Source: Bacteroides sp. (GTDB lineage: Bacteria > Bacteroidota > Bacteroidia > Bacteroidales > Bacteroidaceae). From it: a DNA stretch of 54,315 nucleotides. Below the pieces are notes generated by a model. The model did no database searches. It was not told the DNA's origin and saw nothing but the letters and a program-made list of their open reading frames with translations. Shown here piece after piece: positions 16,680 through 24,827 of the stretch (positions within the stretch are counted from its first letter, which is position 1; every line of letters starts with the position of its first letter). Position numbers and translations under genes: made by a program. The DNA is taken from contig JAFUNS010000027.1 in assembly GCA_017472925.1 (NCBI GenBank), positions 1 to 54,315 on the forward strand, in the 5' to 3' direction.

Positions 16680-17765
16680 TTATTTTGAGAATGCCTTTTC
16701 CAACTGTTCCCGAATCAATGGTCCTCGCAAATCGTTATGTAGAATAATGCCGTTAGGGTCAATGAGCATGATGCGTGGGATGCCATTAAAACCATAAAGT
16801 TCCATGGGCTTCATGCCTACGTTGACAATACTCTTCCATTGTACGTCGAATTCCTTCAACATTTTCTTGGAGGCTTCGAGTCTATCCCAAACCATGACTG
16901 TAACCATGTCGAAACGGTCGCCTTTGTAGGTGTTGTAAATGTTGGCCAAGTTAGGCATTTCGGCTTTGCATGGCCCACACCAACTGGCGCTATAATCTAC
17001 AATGACATATTTCCCTTTTCCTACGTAATCCGACAACCTGACTTTATTACCGTTGACATCTTCTCCTTCAAAATCGATGAAAGGTTGGCCGGATGCCATT
17101 TTCTTCGATTGCTCTATTTGCGCTATCATTTCCTTTATATGTTGTCGGGAAAGAATCCACTCGCCTAAATACGGATAGATTTCATCCAATAGCTGGGGAG
17201 TACCCATCGATAGTAGGTTCTGGCAAGCAGCTACGCCTACTTCATCGTTGGAGTGTTTCTGTAAAAAAGGCATAAGGAGTTTTTTCTGCAATTCACGTCT
17301 TATGCTAAAATTATATTCCAACTCATTGAGTCTTTTGATGCGGGTCTCTCTATCCATGTCTCCTTGGATGATACTTTTCCTGATGGAGTCAAGGGCTACT
17401 CCAATTTGTTGATTTAAATGGGTTAGCTCTGCGTATGCTTCGTTTAAAGGTGTTCCCGAAGGATAACCATGTGTTTTCATATCTACCCATATTGTTCCTT
17501 CTTCGATAATGAAATTGGCAAATTCAGTTCCTGCATCAATTCTACAGTACATGGTACTATCGGCAGTTCCATGATATTCGAATTGGTTCCCTTTGAGCTT
17601 GATTTTCCCGATGTGTTTATGGTTGTCATAACGCATAATGGGAAATTCATATCCATTAAAGCCTGTAGTGTTTAACGTCCCTTTCAAAGTGAATGAAAAA
17701 GGCTTTTGTGCCTGCATACCAAGAACCATAGCAGTGAGCAGACTGATAATAAATAATCTTTTCAT
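16680..17765 (-). CDS. TlpA-family thiol-disulfide oxidoreductase, exported
   Basis: 361 aa. Signal peptide M-K-R-L-F-I-I-S-L-L-T-A-M-V-L-G-M-Q-A-Q (cleavage after Q-A-Q is likely) is very close to that of the gene at 1615. An N-terminal DUF4369-like beta domain (about 24-125) precedes a helical linker and a thioredoxin domain from about residue 225. The active site is D-Y-S-A-S-W-C-G-P-C-K, the canonical CGPC, and G-I-P-R-I provides the cis-Pro. Probably periplasmic and reducing by analogy to ResA/TlpA. The upstream TlpA gene ends 19 bp away and is likely co-transcribed. Confidence 0.9.
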   Translation of the reverse strand: MKRLFIISLLTAMVLGMQAQKPFSFTLKGTLNTTGFNGYEFPIMRYDNHKHIGKIKLKGNQFEYHGTADSTMYCRIDAGTEFANFIIEEGTIWVDMKTHGYPSGTPLNEAYAELTHLNQQIGVALDSIRKSIIQGDMDRETRIKRLNELEYNFSIRRELQKKLLMPFLQKHSNDEVGVAACQNLLSMGTPQLLDEIYPYLGEWILSRQHIKEMIAQIEQSKKMASGQPFIDFEGEDVNGNKVRLSDYVGKGKYVIVDYSASWCGPCKAEMPNLANIYNTYKGDRFDMVTVMVWDRLEASKKMLKEFDVQWKSIVNVGMKPMELYGFNGIPRIMLIDPNGIILHNDLRGPLIREQLEKAFSK

Positions 17766-17784
17766 GATAGCTTGTTTTCGTTGT

Positions 17785-18978
17785 TTATTTTAACATATCA
17801 TTAATCGCAACTTTGATTTTATTCTTGTTGTTCTCGTTATATCCAAAGAATACTTTACGGACAATTCGTTTTTCGTCCAACAGGAAGAAGTAGGGGGCAG
17901 CCCTGCCCGTATGATAATCATCCAACACCTTTTCGTCGGCACCGAGGAAGGTATAATTGATTCCTTTCTGCTTGACATAATGTGTCCGTGCCGAATGGCT
18001 TCCGCTCCAACTCTCAATGGCTATCAGTTCGAAATCGTCTGCGGAATATTGTCCTTTCAATTCCTTCAGGAAAGGTATGGCCATTTGACAAGGGCCGCAA
18101 CCTATACCCGTAAAATTCAGTAAAATGACTTTATCTTTCAGATTATAGAGAGCCACCATTTCTTCGTTGATGTCTGGCAATATCCATTCGGGTGCCTGCT
18201 TGCCTATCAGTTCATGGGCTTCCTCCTTCTTTTTCTTTTCTCCATATTTCCTCATTTCATAACCTTCGGGGATATAACTGTGTAGATTGAAGTCCGATAG
18301 CTTCAGTTGGTTGAATGTAGGGCTGATGCAGATTTCCATGTTTGCACCTTGTTCCATATCCCGTTTGTATTTGAAGGGGAGGTCGTCCGATTTATTGATC
18401 CATATCTCGTACCGCGAAGTGGGGTCGATAATATGCGGATATTCGGGGATGCGATGTGCCTTTCCGAAGAATTCAATCTGGTTTTCTTCGTGAATAACCA
18501 AAGACAGATGATAGCAACTGTCTTCGTCCACCATGTTTACTTCAATGCTATCTGTGGTTTCGGTAATGTATTGCAAGATATTACGAGTATAATTGAAGAA
18601 AGGCCCTGCAATGGGACGGAAAGGAAGTTTGCGATAGGTGAAATCGTCTTCAACTACTCCCTTTACATCATGATAGGTTGACAAATAGACTTTACCGTTG
18701 TAACCACTTTCAAGACGCATGTTGTTCTGTGGGTCGAGCCTCACGAAGCTGGCACCAATTGTGGTGTCGGCCGGATTGTGGTATTCCTCTACATAGTTTG
18801 GTGGATAGACTCTTGGGGTAGTTTCTCCCGGAAACCAATGGTGTTCTTCTATCTGGTAACTTGCTGTTTCAATGTTTTCCAGATTGGCTATCACTTCCTT
18901 TAAATAACTCTTTGTATCTGTGGGTTGACAGGATGCCAAAGTGATACCTAACAGCATTGTTTTTAAAATGTTTTTCAT
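17785..18978 (-). CDS. Lipoprotein with C-terminal TlpA-type thioredoxin domain
   Basis: 397 aa. Lipoprotein signal with lipobox L-A-S-C at about residues 14-17. Residues 20-250 form a beta-rich domain beginning S-Y-L-K-E-V-I-A-N-L-E, which I do not recognise; its order of strands is reminiscent of LolA-like folds, but that is a guess. The thioredoxin domain starts near residue 260 (I-G-K-Q-A-P-E-W) with active site T-G-I-G-C-G-P-C. The start follows the TGATCA-less variant of the shared leader. It sits between the TPR gene and another TlpA gene on the same strand. Confidence 0.85.
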   Translation of the reverse strand: MKNILKTMLLGITLASCQPTDTKSYLKEVIANLENIETASYQIEEHHWFPGETTPRVYPPNYVEEYHNPADTTIGASFVRLDPQNNMRLESGYNGKVYLSTYHDVKGVVEDDFTYRKLPFRPIAGPFFNYTRNILQYITETTDSIEVNMVDEDSCYHLSLVIHEENQIEFFGKAHRIPEYPHIIDPTSRYEIWINKSDDLPFKYKRDMEQGANMEICISPTFNQLKLSDFNLHSYIPEGYEMRKYGEKKKKEEAHELIGKQAPEWILPDINEEMVALYNLKDKVILLNFTGIGCGPCQMAIPFLKELKGQYSADDFELIAIESWSGSHSARTHYVKQKGINYTFLGADEKVLDDYHTGRAAPYFFLLDEKRIVRKVFFGYNENNKNKIKVAINDMLK

Positions 18979-19022
18979 GATAATATGTTTTTCTTGATCT
19001 TCTACAAAAAAAGTAATGATTA

Positions 19023-20393
19023 TTATTCTATTCTTACCGCCCTTACCGGCAAGCCATCAGCGGGATTCTCTTTCTTTCCGTTTCGGAAGAAATCTTCGGC
19101 TTTGATTTTCTCTATCCGCTTTTGTGCCAACTGATAATAGGTCTGTACATCTTTCAGCATCTTTCCATCTTCATCTACGGCCATTTGTTCCTGTTTGGGT
19201 ACCATCGACATGTATTTTTCATAATAGTGTACGGCGTTGGCATAGTCTTCCTGATGGTCGTATATTTGAGCTATCCGATAGTACACTACCCGATGCTTGT
19301 TCCATTTATACAATTCCTTCAACGCATCGATGCGTTTGTATGGTTGGGCGGCATAATCATGGCATTCGGCCAGTCCTTCATAAAGTCGTGCCATCAGGCT
19401 ATCGGTCGGGATAGCGGTGTCGATAGCCTTTTGCATATAATCCACTCCTTCTTGCTTGTAGGATGAACGGGCACACGATTTTGCCAGATAATATAGGATA
19501 TTGATATCCGTCGGAGCCTTTTGATGTGCGAGTTTCAGATTATCATACCCTCCATACGGCCAATTGTTCTGCAAATGGCTTACTCCCAAATAATACAAGG
19601 TCGTGAAACTATGGTCGCCCATAGCCTTCAATGCTTCGTATCGGTCTACAGCCTGTTTGTAATCCTTCGACAGGCAATAGGCTTTGGCATTCTGACGGTT
19701 CACATCCATATTCAAGGTATCGGTCTGCCGATAGGTCTCCGTTACACTGATAGCATCAGTGTATTGCTGGTTGTTGTTGAAGATATTGGCTATGCGGGCT
19801 ACCGTCTGTGCATCGAGCGAATCACGGCGATAAGCTGCATTGTAACTGGTAAAAGCATACATTACGGCATTGGAATCGACCGGAGCCAAGCCTTCGTATG
19901 CTTGTCCCAAATACTTGTATCCTGTGGCCGAAAGACTATCCATCGCCAACCATTCGTGACAAGCGGCCTTTGCCCCTTCGTATTCCTCAGCACCGAGTAG
20001 GGTACGGATATATTGCAAACGGAAATAACGGTTGTCCGGCTTCAACGCTGTAGCCTTGCGGTAACAAGCAACCGCTTTCAGTGTTACACCCATCTGCCGG
20101 TAACATTCTGCCAACTCAACGACTGCTTTCAGATGGGTACTGTCTTCGGGAAGCAAGGAGTTCCATTCGCCAATGGTTTCGGGCAAGCGGTTCATGCTTT
20201 TCAAAGCTTGCGCCCGTAAGGGGGTAAGCAGAGAATCTCCCGAAGCAGGTGCAATACCATTGATGACCGTTTCGTAATCGTATTGCTCCATCGCTTTTTG
20301 AAAATCGGCCAAGGTCTGGGCATACATTCCCATAGGAAGAATGCATAAACAAAGTACCGCAACAGTTTTCATTACTTTTCTCATCATTTTCAT
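19023..20393 (-). CDS. Exported TPR-repeat protein
   Basis: 456 aa. Signal peptide about residues 1-26 ending M-G-M-Y-A-Q; several ATGs lie close together, the first is used. The rest is an array of tetratricopeptide repeats of about 34 aa (A-x-x-Y-x-x-A ... patterns, for example A-V-A-C-Y-R-K-A-T-A-L-K-P-D). TPR solenoids bind proteins or peptides. It ends A-V-R-I-E. It sits directly below the BlaR1/TonB-like gene and above the TlpA pair, suggesting a periplasmic adaptor role in the same locus; this is inference. Confidence 0.85.
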   Translation of the reverse strand: MKMMRKVMKTVAVLCLCILPMGMYAQTLADFQKAMEQYDYETVINGIAPASGDSLLTPLRAQALKSMNRLPETIGEWNSLLPEDSTHLKAVVELAECYRQMGVTLKAVACYRKATALKPDNRYFRLQYIRTLLGAEEYEGAKAACHEWLAMDSLSATGYKYLGQAYEGLAPVDSNAVMYAFTSYNAAYRRDSLDAQTVARIANIFNNNQQYTDAISVTETYRQTDTLNMDVNRQNAKAYCLSKDYKQAVDRYEALKAMGDHSFTTLYYLGVSHLQNNWPYGGYDNLKLAHQKAPTDINILYYLAKSCARSSYKQEGVDYMQKAIDTAIPTDSLMARLYEGLAECHDYAAQPYKRIDALKELYKWNKHRVVYYRIAQIYDHQEDYANAVHYYEKYMSMVPKQEQMAVDEDGKMLKDVQTYYQLAQKRIEKIKAEDFFRNGKKENPADGLPVRAVRIE

Positions 20394-20424
20394 GGTAGTT
20401 GTTTGGGAGGGTTAAAATTATTGT

Positions 20425-20505
20425 TGTGTCATCCCGAACGAAGTGAAGGATCTGGCGACATAAAGTGGATGGTTTTAGATGCTTTGCGATGTTCAGGATG
20501 ACACA
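20425..20505. repeat. REP-like inverted repeat TGTGTCATCC ... GGATGACACA
   Basis: Ten-base perfect arms at 20425-20434 and 20496-20505 bracket AACGAAGTGAAGGATCT-type DNA. Similar 'GTCATCCCGAAC...GAAGTGAAGGATCT' repeats are, as I recall, dispersed in many Bacteroidetes genomes. It fills the gap between the TPR and BlaR1-like genes and could act as a weak terminator or processing hairpin. Confidence 0.5.
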
Positions 20506-20551
20506 TTAAAAAAGGATTCCTATTTTAAAATAGCTTTATAGAATAGGTAAT

Positions 20552-22249
20552 TTATTGCTGGTTGGTTTTCGGTTGTTCTTTGTTCTTGTTTAAATTGAAC
20601 ATCACTGGCATAGTATATTTCACTTTGACTACTTTACCTCTCTGCATACCCGGTTTCCATTTAGGCATGGCGCTTGCTACACGGAGAGCTTCGGCATCCA
20701 AGATGGGAGAAACGCTGCGTGCCACTTTTACTTCGGTGATGCTACCGTCTTTTTCTACAATGAATTGCACAATAACCCGGCCTTGTTCTCCCTTGTCCTG
20801 TGCTTCCTTGGGATACTTCATGTTGGCTTGCAACCACTTCATGCATTCTCCCATACCACCGGGAAATTCCGGCATTTGTTCTACTACTTGGAAGACTACA
20901 TCTGTCTTTACTTCTCCCTCTGAATCAACGGGTACAGCACTAACCGATGCAGAGGTAACAGCTTCTTTCTTTTCCAATCTGAACATCACGGGTATTGTAT
21001 ATTTTACTCTTACCACTTTACCTCTTTGCATAGCTGGTTTCCATTTAGGCATGGTACTTGCTACACGGATGGCTTCTGCATCCAAATCAGGAGAAACACT
21101 ACGCACTACTTTTACGTCGGTGATACTACCGTCTTTTTCCACTATAAATTGGAGGATTACCCGACCTTGTTCTCCCTTTTCTTTGGCTTCCTTGGGGTAC
21201 TTGATGTTGGCTTGAAGCCACTTCATACACTCACCCATTCCTCCCGGGAATTCCGGCATTTGTTCAACCACTTGGAAGACGGGGTCGTCTTGGTCGATGG
21301 TTGGAGTGGTCTTGACCTCCTCGGTAAGTGTGGTGCTTACCTTTTCGGCAATGCGCTCTGTGGTGCGTGCCACAGCTTCGATGTTGCTGACCAAAAGTAG
21401 AGCGGCGGTCAGCGGTGCAAACAAGGCATACTTGATGCGGCCTGTTGTGCGGGTTCTTTTCTTGTTCATCATAACAATTCTGTTTTTTAAATGTGAGACA
21501 TTAAAATGATTGTATAAACCGGTTTGTCTGTTCTGGTTGGCAAGGCCCAATAAATGGTATTGGTATTGCTTGGTGTTACAAAGGCTTTCGGCCACCTTGT
21601 TGTCGGCCAAGTATTCCAGGTTAAGGCGTATTTCGGCTTTCATGAGCCACATGAACGGATTCATCCAACAAACAATGTTAACGAGCTCGCTGAACACTAC
21701 ATCGATAGAATGGCGTTGGCGCACATGGGTAAGCTCGTGCGTAAGGATTTCTTTTCCTCCTTCGCCTTGCAAATCGGGCAGATAGGCGAATATCCAATGG
21801 AAGAAAGAGAACGGATTGGCCTCATCGGATAGACTGATGACACGTACTCCGTTGACGGTGACCGATTGCCCTTTCCTTACCAATCGGAAGATGCTGACCA
21901 ATTGTATCAGGAAACGTATACCGAGTACTACTACACCAATTATATAAAGATAGGAGAGGAGTGTCAACGCATCGGGAGTAGGATAGGTGGAAGCCGTTTC
22001 GGTAACGGTGATTTCTTCCATATCGATGAAGGTGGCATAGTAATCGGCCAGTTCGTTCATGGAGGGCTGTTCTTGTACCCAATGCTGGATGTTGAGGAAA
22101 GGGTAGAGAAAAGAGATACCCAAAAAACTCAATAGAGCCACGCGTCGCCAATGGAAGAACGTATCGCGACAACAGAATAATTTATAGAAGGCATAGAACA
22201 GGGCGATGCCTACATTTACTTTCAACAGATAAATCCATTCGGGAGCCAT
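20552..22249 (-). CDS. BlaR1/MecR1-like M56 membrane peptidase with two TonB C-terminal domains
   Basis: 565 aa. Three to four TM helices occupy the N-terminus (about 5-25, 37-53, 97-122), followed by the cytoplasmic M56 zinc peptidase site H-E-L-T-H at 171-175 and a further Glu in E-Y-L-A-D. A TM near 274-292 leads to the periplasmic part. Instead of a beta-lactam sensor it has two tandem TonB_C domains (about 324-426 and 452-553), each opening with V-V-E-Q-M-P-E-F-P-G-G. The two copies are highly similar, so a recent internal duplication. Paired with an adjacent BlaI-type repressor it should sense an envelope signal and relieve repression by proteolysis. Substrate of the TonB domains unknown. 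Confidence 0.9.
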   Translation of the reverse strand: MAPEWIYLLKVNVGIALFYAFYKLFCCRDTFFHWRRVALLSFLGISFLYPFLNIQHWVQEQPSMNELADYYATFIDMEEITVTETASTYPTPDALTLLSYLYIIGVVVLGIRFLIQLVSIFRLVRKGQSVTVNGVRVISLSDEANPFSFFHWIFAYLPDLQGEGGKEILTHELTHVRQRHSIDVVFSELVNIVCWMNPFMWLMKAEIRLNLEYLADNKVAESLCNTKQYQYHLLGLANQNRQTGLYNHFNVSHLKNRIVMMNKKRTRTTGRIKYALFAPLTAALLLVSNIEAVARTTERIAEKVSTTLTEEVKTTPTIDQDDPVFQVVEQMPEFPGGMGECMKWLQANIKYPKEAKEKGEQGRVILQFIVEKDGSITDVKVVRSVSPDLDAEAIRVASTMPKWKPAMQRGKVVRVKYTIPVMFRLEKKEAVTSASVSAVPVDSEGEVKTDVVFQVVEQMPEFPGGMGECMKWLQANMKYPKEAQDKGEQGRVIVQFIVEKDGSITEVKVARSVSPILDAEALRVASAMPKWKPGMQRGKVVKVKYTMPVMFNLNKNKEQPKTNQQ

Positions 22250-22267
22250 GGTGATAGGAGTTTAAGG

Positions 22268-22633
22268 TTATTCTTCTTTTCCTTTTTCAATCAAACTGAT
22301 GATGTCTTTCAAATCGTCGGCAGAGAGTTTCTGCTCCTTGGCGAAGAACGAAACCATTTCTTTATAAGAGTTGGCAAAGTAGTTGCGCACTACACCTCCC
22401 ATGAAGTTCCGTTTGTATTCGCTTTGCTTCACGGCCGGACTATATAAATAGGTATTGCCATAGCGCTTGGCATGTACATAACCTTTCCGCTTCAAATTGT
22501 TTACGATAGAGGCTACGGTTGTATAAGGGGGTTGAGGCTCGGGGAAACGAGTGACAATGTCTTTCACTACACATTCGTTCAGTTCCCAAATGAAGAGCAT
22601 CACTTCTTCTTCTTGCATCGTTAGTTTTTCCAT
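22268..22633 (-). CDS. BlaI/MecI-family transcriptional repressor
   Basis: 121 aa, the usual size. The N-terminal winged helix is clear (T-M-Q-E-E-E-V-M-L-F-I-W-E-L ... P-P-Y-T-T-V-A-S-I-V-N-N-L-K-R-K-G), followed by a C-terminal dimerisation region. It is the first gene of a pair with the M56 peptidase 18 bp downstream, as in bla/mec systems, where the peptidase leads to cleavage of the repressor. A palindrome TACGAA-GTT-TTCGTA overlaps its -7 element, so autoregulation is likely. It probably controls the genes below as well. Confidence 0.92.
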   Translation of the reverse strand: MEKLTMQEEEVMLFIWELNECVVKDIVTRFPEPQPPYTTVASIVNNLKRKGYVHAKRYGNTYLYSPAVKQSEYKRNFMGGVVRNYFANSYKEMVSFFAKEQKLSADDLKDIISLIEKGKEE

Positions 22634-22646
22634 ATAGCAACGAGTT

Positions 22647-22683
22647 GTTTACGATTTCTTCGCAAATCTACGAAGTTTTCGTA
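22647..22683 (-). promoter_or_regulatory. blaI-like promoter with overlapping operator dyads
   Basis: On the minus strand TAGATTTG (22663-22670) is an exact TAnnTTTG -7 element 30 bp before the start codon. The dyad TACGAA-GTT-TTCGTA (22669-22683) overlaps its upstream edge, and an imperfect dyad TTTGCGA...TCGTAAA (about 22648-22666) covers it downstream. Two repressor dimers here would block polymerase. Confidence 0.6.
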
Positions 22684-22746
22684 ATGATGCAAATATTATG
22701 AAGTTAAAGAAGTTTAAAGAGGCGATTTTCTCTTTTTGAAGTGTGC

Positions 22747-22783
22747 CTAAAAAAAGTGGATGCATATTTTGATGCATCCACTT
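22747..22783 (-). terminator. prfC: Rho-independent terminator after prfC
   Basis: AAGTGGATGCAT and ATGCATCCACTT (22754-22765, 22772-22783) form a perfect 12-bp stem with a 6-base loop; on the minus strand a T-tract follows. It lies 8 bp below the prfC stop. Confidence 0.85.
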
Positions 22784-22790
22784 ATATGAT

Positions 22791-24359
22791 TTAAAATTCC
22801 GAAGTAAAATGGAATTTGATGTGCTTGAAGTCCATTTGGGCCATTTGAAGTACATAACCGCTATCGGCCAGGAATACATCGCGGCCTTCGCGATCCTTCG
22901 CCATGTATTGGTACTTTCGTTTCTTGAAGGCTTCGAGTTCGGCGGCATCGTCGCTCTCTATCCAACAAGCTTTATAAAGGCTGACAGGTTCCCAACGGCA
23001 CTTGGCATTGTATTCGTTTTCCAAGCGATACTGGATAACTTCGAACTGAAGCTGACCTACCGTACCGATTATCTTGCGACCATTGAACTGGTTGACGAAC
23101 AACTGGGCTACCCCTTCGTCCATCAATTGGTCGATGCCTTTGGCCAATTGCTTTTGCTTCATCGGGTCGGCATTCTCGATGTACTTGAACATTTCCGGCG
23201 AGAAGCTCGGCAATCCCTTGAAGTGAAGCTTTTCGCCTTCGGTCAAAGTGTCGCCAATCTTGAAGGTTCCGTTATCCGGCAAACCGATGATGTCGCCCGC
23301 CCATGCTTCGTCTACCGTAGTCTTCCGTTGAGCCATGAATTGGGTCGGCGATGAGAAGCGCATGGTCTTGTCGTGACGCACATGATAGTAAGGAGTGTTA
23401 CGCGAGAACTTACCCGAGCATACCTTACAGAAGGCAATACAAGAACGATGGTTAGGGTCGATGTTGGCGGTAATCTTGAAGATAAAGCCGGTGAACTTCT
23501 GTTCGTCGGGTTGCACATCGCGTTCCTCTGCCTTTACCGGACGAGGGCTGGGGGCTATTTCTACAAAGGTGTTCAGCAATTCTTCTACACCAAAGTTGTT
23601 CAGGGCCGAACCGAAGAATACAGGTGCCAATTCACCACGCAAATATTCTTGTACATCGAATTCTGGATATACTCCTTCGATGAGTTCCAATTCGCTACGG
23701 AGCTTGTCGGCCAAATCCGAACCGATTTGATTGTCGAGTTCTTCGGTGTTGATGTCTACTTCTACCTTTTCGGCCACCACTTGCTTGGAAGGTTGGAAAA
23801 GGTTGAGGTTCTGTTCGTAGATGTTGTATACCCCTTTGAAACGAGGACCGCTTTCGATAGGCCAAGTCAACGGGCGTACACCAATCACGAGTTCTTCTTC
23901 CAACTCGTCGAGCAAATCGAACGGGTCTTTGGCTTCACGGTCCATCTTGTTCACGAAGATGATAACCGGTGTATTACGCATACGGCAGACTTCCATCAGC
24001 TTGCGTGTTTGGGTTTCCACCCCTTTGGCACCATCCACTACAATGATAACCGAATCGACGGCGGTCAGTGTACGATAGGTATCTTCCGCAAAGTCCTGGT
24101 GACCCGGTGTATCGAGGATGTTGATTTTATAGTCGTGGTAATCGAACTCCATCACGGAGGTAGTTACCGAGATACCACGTTGCTTTTCGATGTCCATCCA
24201 GTCGGATGTAGCTGTCTTCTTGATCTTATTGCTTTTTACGGCACCGGCTACCTGTATCTGTCCCCCGAAGAGCAACAACTTTTCGGTCAACGAAGTCTTA
24301 CCGGCATCCGGGTGTGCGATAATCGCAAACGTTCTTCTTCTTGAAATTTCGCTATCCAT
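22791..24359 (-). CDS. prfC: Peptide chain release factor 3
   Basis: 522 aa. A GTG seven codons upstream is in frame but lies inside a repeat, so ATG 24359 is chosen; it gives the usual start [11 protein letters not shown]. GTPase motifs: A-H-P-D-A-G-K-T-S (G1), D-T-P-G-H-Q-D-F (G3), N-K-M-D (G4). Domains II and III follow. RF3 uses GTP to release RF1/RF2 from the ribosome after termination; cytosolic. The 3' end has a clear terminator, and the 5' side borders the GxxExxY element. Confidence 0.97.
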   Translation of the reverse strand: MDSEISRRRTFAIIAHPDAGKTSLTEKLLLFGGQIQVAGAVKSNKIKKTATSDWMDIEKQRGISVTTSVMEFDYHDYKINILDTPGHQDFAEDTYRTLTAVDSVIIVVDGAKGVETQTRKLMEVCRMRNTPVIIFVNKMDREAKDPFDLLDELEEELVIGVRPLTWPIESGPRFKGVYNIYEQNLNLFQPSKQVVAEKVEVDINTEELDNQIGSDLADKLRSELELIEGVYPEFDVQEYLRGELAPVFFGSALNNFGVEELLNTFVEIAPSPRPVKAEERDVQPDEQKFTGFIFKITANIDPNHRSCIAFCKVCSGKFSRNTPYYHVRHDKTMRFSSPTQFMAQRKTTVDEAWAGDIIGLPDNGTFKIGDTLTEGEKLHFKGLPSFSPEMFKYIENADPMKQKQLAKGIDQLMDEGVAQLFVNQFNGRKIIGTVGQLQFEVIQYRLENEYNAKCRWEPVSLYKACWIESDDAAELEAFKKRKYQYMAKDREGRDVFLADSGYVLQMAQMDFKHIKFHFTSEF

Positions 24360-24370
24360 ATTCTTTATTA

Positions 24371-24402
24371 TTTTAGGCACGGATTACACGGATTTCACGG
24401 AT
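24371..24402 (+). repeat. CACGGATTN inverted repeat, left arm
   Basis: TTTTAGG plus three CACGGATT units with 9-bp period. Perfect inverted partner at 24796-24827. Confidence 0.9.
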
Positions 24403-24403
24403 T

Positions 24404-24769
24404 TTAGTATGTGAAAATCTTACGTTTCATTTCAGCTGATAATCCAAAGTTTAAAAGTAATCCCACTCTCAAGCCTGTTCCTTTTAAATAATTAATTAAC
24501 TGCCATTCGTGCTCGGGACGAAGTTTGGATACAGCTTTTAATTCTAAAATTACTTTATCTTCTACTATGATATCCGGTTTGTACGTACCAACTATTTCAT
24601 TTTTATAATATACATTTAATTCCTTCTGACACTCACACTTCAGTCCTCTACGAATTAATTCTTTAAACATGGCATTTTGGTATACTTGTTCTAAGAAACC
24701 AAATCCTAATATTTTATGAACTTCATAAAATGCATTTATTATTTCTTTTGTTAGTTCTTCGTGTATCAT
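24404..24769 (-). CDS. GxxExxY-family protein, PD-(D/E)XK nuclease fold
   Basis: 121 aa from ATG 24769; a longer frame reaches into the repeat but its first 23 codons merely translate the repeat. The signature G-F-L-E-Q-V-Y (24-30) matches the family's GxxExxY. K-P-D-I-I-V-E-D-K-V-I-L-E-L-K (64-78) gives a PD-(D/E)XK set: D66, E76, K78. The family is small, widespread and of unknown role, often in several copies per genome. The catalytic residues are all present, so an active metal-dependent nuclease is plausible. The gene is alone inside the repeat-bounded unit. Confidence 0.88.
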   Translation of the reverse strand: MIHEELTKEIINAFYEVHKILGFGFLEQVYQNAMFKELIRRGLKCECQKELNVYYKNEIVGTYKPDIIVEDKVILELKAVSKLRPEHEWQLINYLKGTGLRVGLLLNFGLSAEMKRKIFTY

Positions 24770-24795
24770 AAATTCTTTGTTCGTGTGTTTAATTA

Positions 24796-24827
24796 ATCCG
24801 TGAAATCCGTGTAATCCGTGCCTAAAA
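24796..24827 (-). repeat. CACGGATTN inverted repeat, right arm
   Basis: Exact reverse complement of 24371-24402. It touches the stop codon of rfbD (24828-24830). Confidence 0.9.

Larger units (their letters stand above)
24371..24827. mobile_element. Putative GxxExxY element bounded by 32-bp inverted repeats
   Basis: The 32-bp sequence at 24371-24402 reappears as an exact reverse complement at 24796-24827. Each arm is TTTTAGG followed by three 9-bp units CACGGATTN. The 457-bp unit contains only the GxxExxY gene and fits exactly between the rfbD stop (24828) and the prfC start region. The stop codon of the inner gene lies two bases inside from the repeat edge. No clear target-site duplication is visible. 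Coding-free pairs of the same repeat occur at 25707 and 47435. Calling it mobile is inference. Confidence 0.55.

Noticed and set aside
23373-24344. 323-codon plus-strand frame
   Set aside because: Antisense to prfC; a codon-usage shadow.
24359-24380. GTG start giving prfC seven more residues
   Set aside because: The GTG lies in the CACGGATTN repeat; ATG 24359 matches the family start.
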